From contig JAWIIG010000039.1 in assembly GCA_033557465.1 (NCBI GenBank), positions 868,001-932,000 on the forward strand: 64,000 bases of DNA, given 5' to 3'. The position numbers and the translations under genes are program-made. This stretch comes from Ichthyophis bannanicus. Taxonomy: Eukaryota; Chordata; Amphibia; Gymnophiona; Ichthyophiidae. The notes under the pieces are model-generated. The model had not been told where the DNA came from and made no database searches. It saw only the letters and a list, made by a program, of their open reading frames with translations. This document shows positions 60,048 through 64,000 of this stretch, piece after piece. The number at the start of each line of letters is the position of its first letter. The first letter of the stretch is position 1.

Positions 60048-61323
60048 CCTTAGACTCGCTGAGATCCTTCACCAACTTGTCGAGAGCCTCACCAAATAAC
60101 AATCTGCCTTTAAAGGGCAGCTTACTGAGGCGAGACTTGGAAGAACCGTCGGCCGCCCAGTTGCGTAACCAGATGGATCGGCGCGACGCCACCACGGAGG
60201 CCATACTGTTAGCTAAGGAGCGAATCAGATCATAAAGAAGATCCGCCAAGTAAGCCGATCCGGACTCCATGCGGGTAACTTCCAGCAACCCCTGCTGGTC
60301 CAGACCGGAACCCAAGCGCAGATGCTGTGACCAACGTAAACAAGCCCGAGCAACCCACGCCCCACAAATAGAGGCTTGCAGAGCCAGGGCGTTTGTATCG
60401 AAGGCTTGCTTCAACAAATTATCAACCTTCTTATCCTGGGCATCCTTTAAGGCCGCAGCACCCTCAACCGGGATGGTGGTTTTCTTATTTACTGCCGATA
60501 CTGCAGCATCCACCCGCGGAGACTTAAACAAGTCCCTGTCCTTGTCCGCCAGGGGGTAAAGACGATTCATGGTCCGAATCCCTTTCAAACCGGATTCTGG
60601 CTGATCCCACTCCGCATGGATCATTTGCTCAACCACCCGGTGCACGGGGAAAACCACCTGGGCGTCCCTGACCGCCTGAATGAGAGGATCTTCGAGACCC
60701 TCCTCCTCCAGAGGCCGAACCACAGCTAGGTTTAGAGTTTGAAGAGACTCAGTGATCAAAGGGACCAGCTCGTCCCTACGAAACACGCGAATAATCCGAG
60801 CCTGATCTTCCGGCTCAGGGATTTCCCCGTCCTCCAACTCCTCAGCCTCCGTGTCAGGATCACCCTCCGCTTCAGCATCCGGAAAACAGAGGGTGCCCTG
60901 ATCCTGTTCCACCAACCTGAGCCTCTTGACGGCGGGCTGAGAAGACCGCTGAACCTCCCCTGAGGAGCAAGAGGGGAGGGAGGCGGGCCAAGCCTCCGGC
61001 AACTGACCGGACCGGCTCAAGCGGAAGGCCTGATGCATGAGGAGAACGAAATCTGGGGAAAAATCCACTGGCGGCGCAACTAGAGCCGCATGTTGCAGCT
61101 CAGGGGCAGACCCATTGGACGGCAGTACCGACCCAGACGGGTGGACGCCCGCCGAAGGGACACTCTCCCCCGAAAGAGAGGTGTCACCGGGGACAGGCAG
61201 TTCCTTAAGATCAATAGGAGGGTCTAGGTCTGAAGAAACTGAAGCGCAGCCCCTGCAGATGCCAGAGTCAGTCACTGCACCTCTGCGGGACCCGCAAATC
61301 ACGCACTGTGGCTTGGCAGCCAT
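59824..61323 (-). CDS. DIRS-4 gag-like protein
   Basis: The ATG at 61321-61323 (MAAKPQCVICG) was chosen because the C-x2-C-x12-C-x2-C motif (CVICG ... ICRGC) follows at once, as in DIRS-2 and DIRS-3. The longer upstream frame lies in the leader. The protein is about 499 residues. It has an acidic segment ELEDGEIPEPEDQARIIRVF, then a helical region (KKTTIPVEGAAALKDAQDKK, LQASICGAWVARACLRWSQH, LRNWAADGSSKSRLSKLPF) and an Arg/Gly/Phe-rich tail (RGFRGAGRGFSGAASSS). It presumably coats the element's RNA. No break is seen. Confidence 0.85.
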   Translation of the reverse strand: MAAKPQCVICGSRRGAVTDSGICRGCASVSSDLDPPIDLKELPVPGDTSLSGESVPSAGVHPSGSVLPSNGSAPELQHAALVAPPVDFSPDFVLLMHQAFRLSRSGQLPEAWPASLPSCSSGEVQRSSQPAVKRLRLVEQDQGTLCFPDAEAEGDPDTEAEELEDGEIPEPEDQARIIRVFRRDELVPLITESLQTLNLAVVRPLEEEGLEDPLIQAVRDAQVVFPVHRVVEQMIHAEWDQPESGLKGIRTMNRLYPLADKDRDLFKSPRVDAAVSAVNKKTTIPVEGAAALKDAQDKKVDNLLKQAFDTNALALQASICGAWVARACLRWSQHLRLGSGLDQQGLLEVTRMESGSAYLADLLYDLIRSLANSMASVVASRRSIWLRNWAADGSSKSRLSKLPFKGRLLFGEALDKLVKDLSESKGGRLLEDKPKLNRSSTSARGQFRDFRRFRSSRLWTSQRGRFATRHQGFRGFRGAGRGFSGAASSSASSFSRKPQ

Positions 61324-62109
61324 GTAAGCGCAACCTCTGCTAAGCGGGATAAAGGGGATCAGAAACAGGGAAGCCCACACCAAAGGGACCAACCCTATGC
61401 AAAACAGTACTGTCTTTAATTTAAAACGTTTCTTTTTTTTTTTTTTACAGAAAATAAACCACTCCCCAGAATCTCTGGGGTGCCCTGAGCAAAATCGCCA
61501 GCATAGGAAACCCCAAAAATGCCAGGGGAACCCGTGCACAAGTGTTAAAAAGTGCCCCTTCTGAAAAGTTCCCTTTAGAAATCCAAAATGGCCGCCGCAC
61601 TCATTCACCCACGGTAAAAAAAGGCGCGAAAATACAAAGGCAACCAAAGAAAAATGAAAATAAAGAAAACGACCCCAAATGAAGGGCAAAGTGAAAAAAA
61701 TCAAGAAAAACAGCAAATTGGGAGGCAGGGGAGCTGACAGAACTGCTGAAAATACAAACGGGAGGGAACTGCAGTACCCGAGAAAGGTAAATAAATGACA
61801 AATCCTACCAGCTCAGGAAACAGCAAAGGATCTCAGCCAACTTCTCAGAGTGACAGACAATGCTGGACCAGGTATGGCTCTTCCCCGTACAGCCTAGGGG
61901 AGAGCTCAACCCAGGCTATAGAAATCCCCAGGAAGGAAGGCAGATGCCCAATGCAGAACTGGCTTCCCCCGGGAGGTCCCCTGTGGTAATGCCTTTTTTT
62001 TTTTTTTTTTTTTAAAGAGACAGCTATCTAGCAAATAAATGGTAATGAAAAAAGCCAAAACAAAACCCAAAGAACTAACTAGTGTTGCTCCCTCAAGTGT
62101 CACTAAGTG
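61324..62109 (-). other. DIRS-4 5' leader
   Basis: Non-coding leader with two T runs on the plus strand (61434-61446 and 61987-62013), the same layout as the DIRS-3 leader. The gag frame is open upstream to 61716, but I see nothing conserved in it. Confidence 0.5.
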
Positions 62110-62283
62110 TGCCCAGCAAGGGCACACACGTCCTCAAGCTGCAAGGAGACTGGACACACTGGGGGCTTCTGGGAGCTCCGTCTGCATATATACTACAGAA
62201 GATTTGATTGGTCCAGTCTCCAGGCTGCAGGAGGAGGAGCACTACCCGATTGTGGAGGACTAAACTGGAATACCGAACAGGAA
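62110..62283. repeat. Right terminal repeat of DIRS-4 with internal palindrome
   Basis: AAGCTGCAAGGAGACTGGAC faces GTCCAGTCTCCAGGCTGCAG, and the outer part (GATTGTGGAGGACTAAACTG) is complementary to the left terminus. Confidence 0.8.
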
Positions 62284-62430
62284 CTCCTGATTAGGTGTCA
62301 GCAGCTCCCAAGAGCTGAGAAAGTTACCAAAGCAGAGTTTTAAACCTAACCAACTAAAGAAAATATTTCTCCTTTCAAACGAAAAGCACCAAAAAGAATG
62401 TAACTTTGTTTTAAAAAAGTATCAAACCCT
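62284..62430. repeat. Second copy of the 160-bp DIRS-flanking repeat
   Basis: ATTAGGTGTCAGCAGCTCCC to GTTTTAAAAAAGTATCAAA, about 95 percent similar by eye to 55908-56070. Both copies lie just beyond a DIRS right end. Confidence 0.75.
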
Positions 62431-62588
62431 CCAGCTGCTTGGAGGCTGAGAATACTGGAGTTGGGGGGTGGTCCCAGTGGTATTTATACCGCCCCACCTC
62501 CAAAAAGGTTGGGCTCAGCCTCCAAGCTGCTGGAAGGGTTGCGTAACCCAGAAGTAAAGGGACTGGACTGGAGTGACGATAAGGAACC
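62431..62588. repeat. Isolated DIRS right-end module
   Basis: CCAGCTGCTTGGAGGCTGAG and GGCTCAGCCTCCAAGCTGCT form the internal palindrome. AGGGACTGGACTGGAG then GACGATAAGGAA parallels the DIRS-3 right end. No DIRS interior is attached. Confidence 0.55.
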
Positions 62589-62658
62589 AGCCATTTTCAG
62601 TCCTATCTAGATTCCTCCCCCCCCCTCGAAGAGTCCTGCGCCTGTCTAAGTGGTTTCA

Positions 62659-62896
62659 GGAAGGCCTGCCTGAGGCCCCAGCTCACCTCTGCACAGCTGC
62701 CAGCGTGAAGAGCGGTGTTTTCCCTCACGCTGGCAACTGTATTCTAGTGAAGCATGCTGAATGCCAGGAAAAATTAAAGGGCGCTTCCTGGCACTCGCGC
62801 ACTTCACAAGAACATAGCTGCCAGCGTGAGGGAGAACATTGCTCTTCATGCTGGCAGCTGTGCAGGGGTGAGTTAGGGTCTCGAGCAGGCCTTCCC
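62659..62896. repeat. Long imperfect palindrome (foldback)
   Basis: The arms (62659-62775 and 62782-62896) pair AGGAAGGCCTGCC with GCAGGCCTTCC, CACAGCTGCCAGCGTGAAGA with CTTCATGCTGGCAGCTGTG, and GAATGCCAGGAA with TTCCTGGCACTC near the centre. It may be a foldback or MITE-like element. No coding content. Confidence 0.75.
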
Positions 62897-63049
62897 GGCT
62901 CCCTCTGAAGCCGGCATTTCAAAGAGCACCATGCGAGAATGAAGTTTGCACGGGGCCTCCTGAAGTGTGGGGCCCTGTGCGAACATTATTCTTGCACAGC
63001 GGACAAGCTGGCCCTGCCTCCACCCGACCCTCCACCCAACCCTCTTACC

Positions 63050-63265
63050 ATACATTACGTACTGTTCTATCTCTTGCATGTAAATATGACCCCTTACCCA
63101 CTACCTTCACTACTGTGATTTAATCAGAACACCCTTATCTAAGCTTATAACCCAATGTAAACATGTTCATGTTACTATATGTTTCATGTTGCCACACTTA
63201 CTCGTTCAATGTAAACTGCTTTGATACCACAAAAAGCAGTATAGAAGAAATGTTAAATGAATAAA
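63050..63265 (+). mobile_element. L2-type LINE 3' tail
   Basis: GTAAACTGCTTTGATACCAC then AAAGCAGTATAGAAG and an AATGAATAAATATA end. It is an L2 tail of a subfamily that differs from the 28,000 copy. Confidence 0.65.
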
Positions 63266-63895
63266 TATATGTTGGTGGAGATCTAAGTTGGGGGATGCTT
63301 AAGGGTGAAGGCAGTAGTAGGTAATGTTCAGATAAAGGCAGAACTGAGGTGGAGAGGTTTGAGAGTGTGCAGTTGGAAGAGAAGGTCAAGGCAGTGACCA
63401 TGCTTCTGAGTAGAAGTGGTAGAGCACAACTAGAGATGGACTGAGGAGATTAGGGAAAGGAGCTTTACAGCATAATGGTCAATGTAAATGTTAAAATCTC
63501 CAAGAATAAGAGAAGGAGAAGATGCACATCCAGAAAGGAGGAAAACAGGAGTCTAAGTCAGTGAGAAAGGCTGAGGTGGACTTATTGGGGGGTCGATAAA
63601 TGACAGCTATCCAGAGAGGTAGTGAAGAAAATAGGTGAATGGCATAGACTTCAAAGGACGCAAAGAATTAGATGAAAGCAGGAGGAGTGGCTGAAATTGG
63701 CAGGAATGAAAGATTAAGAACCCAACACCACCACCATGGCCAATGGGCCAAGGCATAAGGGAAAATAGGTAGCCTCTATGACAAAGGGCAGCGACCGAAG
63801 CTGAGTTTTCAAGAAGCCAAGTTTCAGTGAGAGCCATGAAATGAAGAATATTAGAGATAAAGAAGTCATGAATCAAGGCAAGTTTATTGGAGACA
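63266..63895 (-). pseudogene. L2-type LINE endonuclease fragment
   Basis: The minus strand encodes an APE-type endonuclease: HFMALTETWL (catalytic Glu), the CHRGYLFSLMPWPIGHGGGV block and, further 3' in another frame, GDFNIYIDHYAVK. Frameshifted and truncated. Confidence 0.75.
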
Positions 63896-64000
63896 AAATT
63901 GAAATTACACTTACCTGGTAATTGTAGTTCCTGAAGGGTCCAGTTTAGTCCTCCACCTCCTCCTGCAGCACGGAGACTGGACCAATCAGAATCTTGCTCT
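63896..64000. mobile_element. Left terminus of another DIRS element (continues past the window)
   Basis: ACCTGGTAATTGTAGTTCCT, GTCCAGTTTAGTCCTCCACC and CGGAGACTGGACCAATCAGA match the DIRS-4 left terminus with small differences. Its body must lie beyond 64000. Confidence 0.75.

Larger units (their letters stand above)
56380..62283 (-). mobile_element. DIRS-4: apparently complete DIRS-type retrotransposon
   Basis: The left terminus (56380-56530) and right terminus (62150-62283) are inverted repeats. The internal complementary region (56874-56975) joins the complements of both. Gag, pol and tyrosine recombinase overlap on the minus strand, and all are open. At 5.9 kb it has the canonical DIRS order and size. 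It is not interrupted by any other element, so it is among the youngest in the window. Confidence 0.9.

Noticed and set aside
1..64000. Host protein-coding exons, CRISPR arrays, bacterial operons
   Set aside because: Every long frame is explained by a retroelement, and no direct-repeat/spacer pattern or prokaryotic gene order is present.

Overview
The window is repeat-dominated vertebrate nuclear DNA. I see no host exon, no cellular RNA gene and no bacterial or organellar content. The mix is CR1-clade and L2-type LINEs, tRNA-headed SINEs with an L2-like tail, several DIRS tyrosine-recombinase retrotransposons, a Penelope-like element, Gypsy-type LTR elements and a class I endogenous retrovirus. 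Together with the (ACATAAGA)n CR1 3' ends this suggests a large-genome amphibian, perhaps a caecilian. The organism is an inference, not something I can prove from the window.

Layout. 1-3292 is the 3' half of a decayed gammaretrovirus-like provirus ending in its 3' LTR. 3293-34400 is one deep nest. An antisense L2 is split by a full-length CR1 (CR1-E, 4325-31172) with tandem 5' UTR monomers. CR1-E is split by a solo LTR (LTR-alpha), which is split by a DIRS element (DIRS-2, 6351-25095). DIRS-2 is split by a Gypsy element (7430-21393), whose 3' LTR is split by an antisense CR1 (CR1-AC), itself split by another full-length CR1 (CR1-B). CR1-E also carries an L2 tail and a SINE. 35541-37610 is an older CR1 of a second family.

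37622-55832 is a second DIRS element (DIRS-3) whose two ends belong to different DIRS families. It is split by a Penelope-like element (38594-45406) with roughly 960-bp inverted terminal repeats, each holding a hammerhead-like ribozyme motif, and by another CR1 (CR1-D) that contains a solo LTR (LTR-beta). 56380-62283 is an apparently intact DIRS element (DIRS-4) with gag, RT/RNase H/methyltransferase and tyrosine recombinase in overlapping frames, terminal inverted repeats and an internal complementary region. The window closes with DIRS end modules, a long imperfect palindrome, L2 fragments and the left end of one more DIRS element.

The main novel pattern is in the LTRs. In the Gypsy element and in both solo LTRs (three different LTR families) an open frame begins at LTR base 1 in the same phase (TGT codon) and ends in an acidic C-terminus. 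In the Gypsy element this frame continues directly from integrase, so the LTR seems to encode a C-terminal extension of pol. Nothing here works as a pathway: each element carries its own copying machinery, and most are broken.
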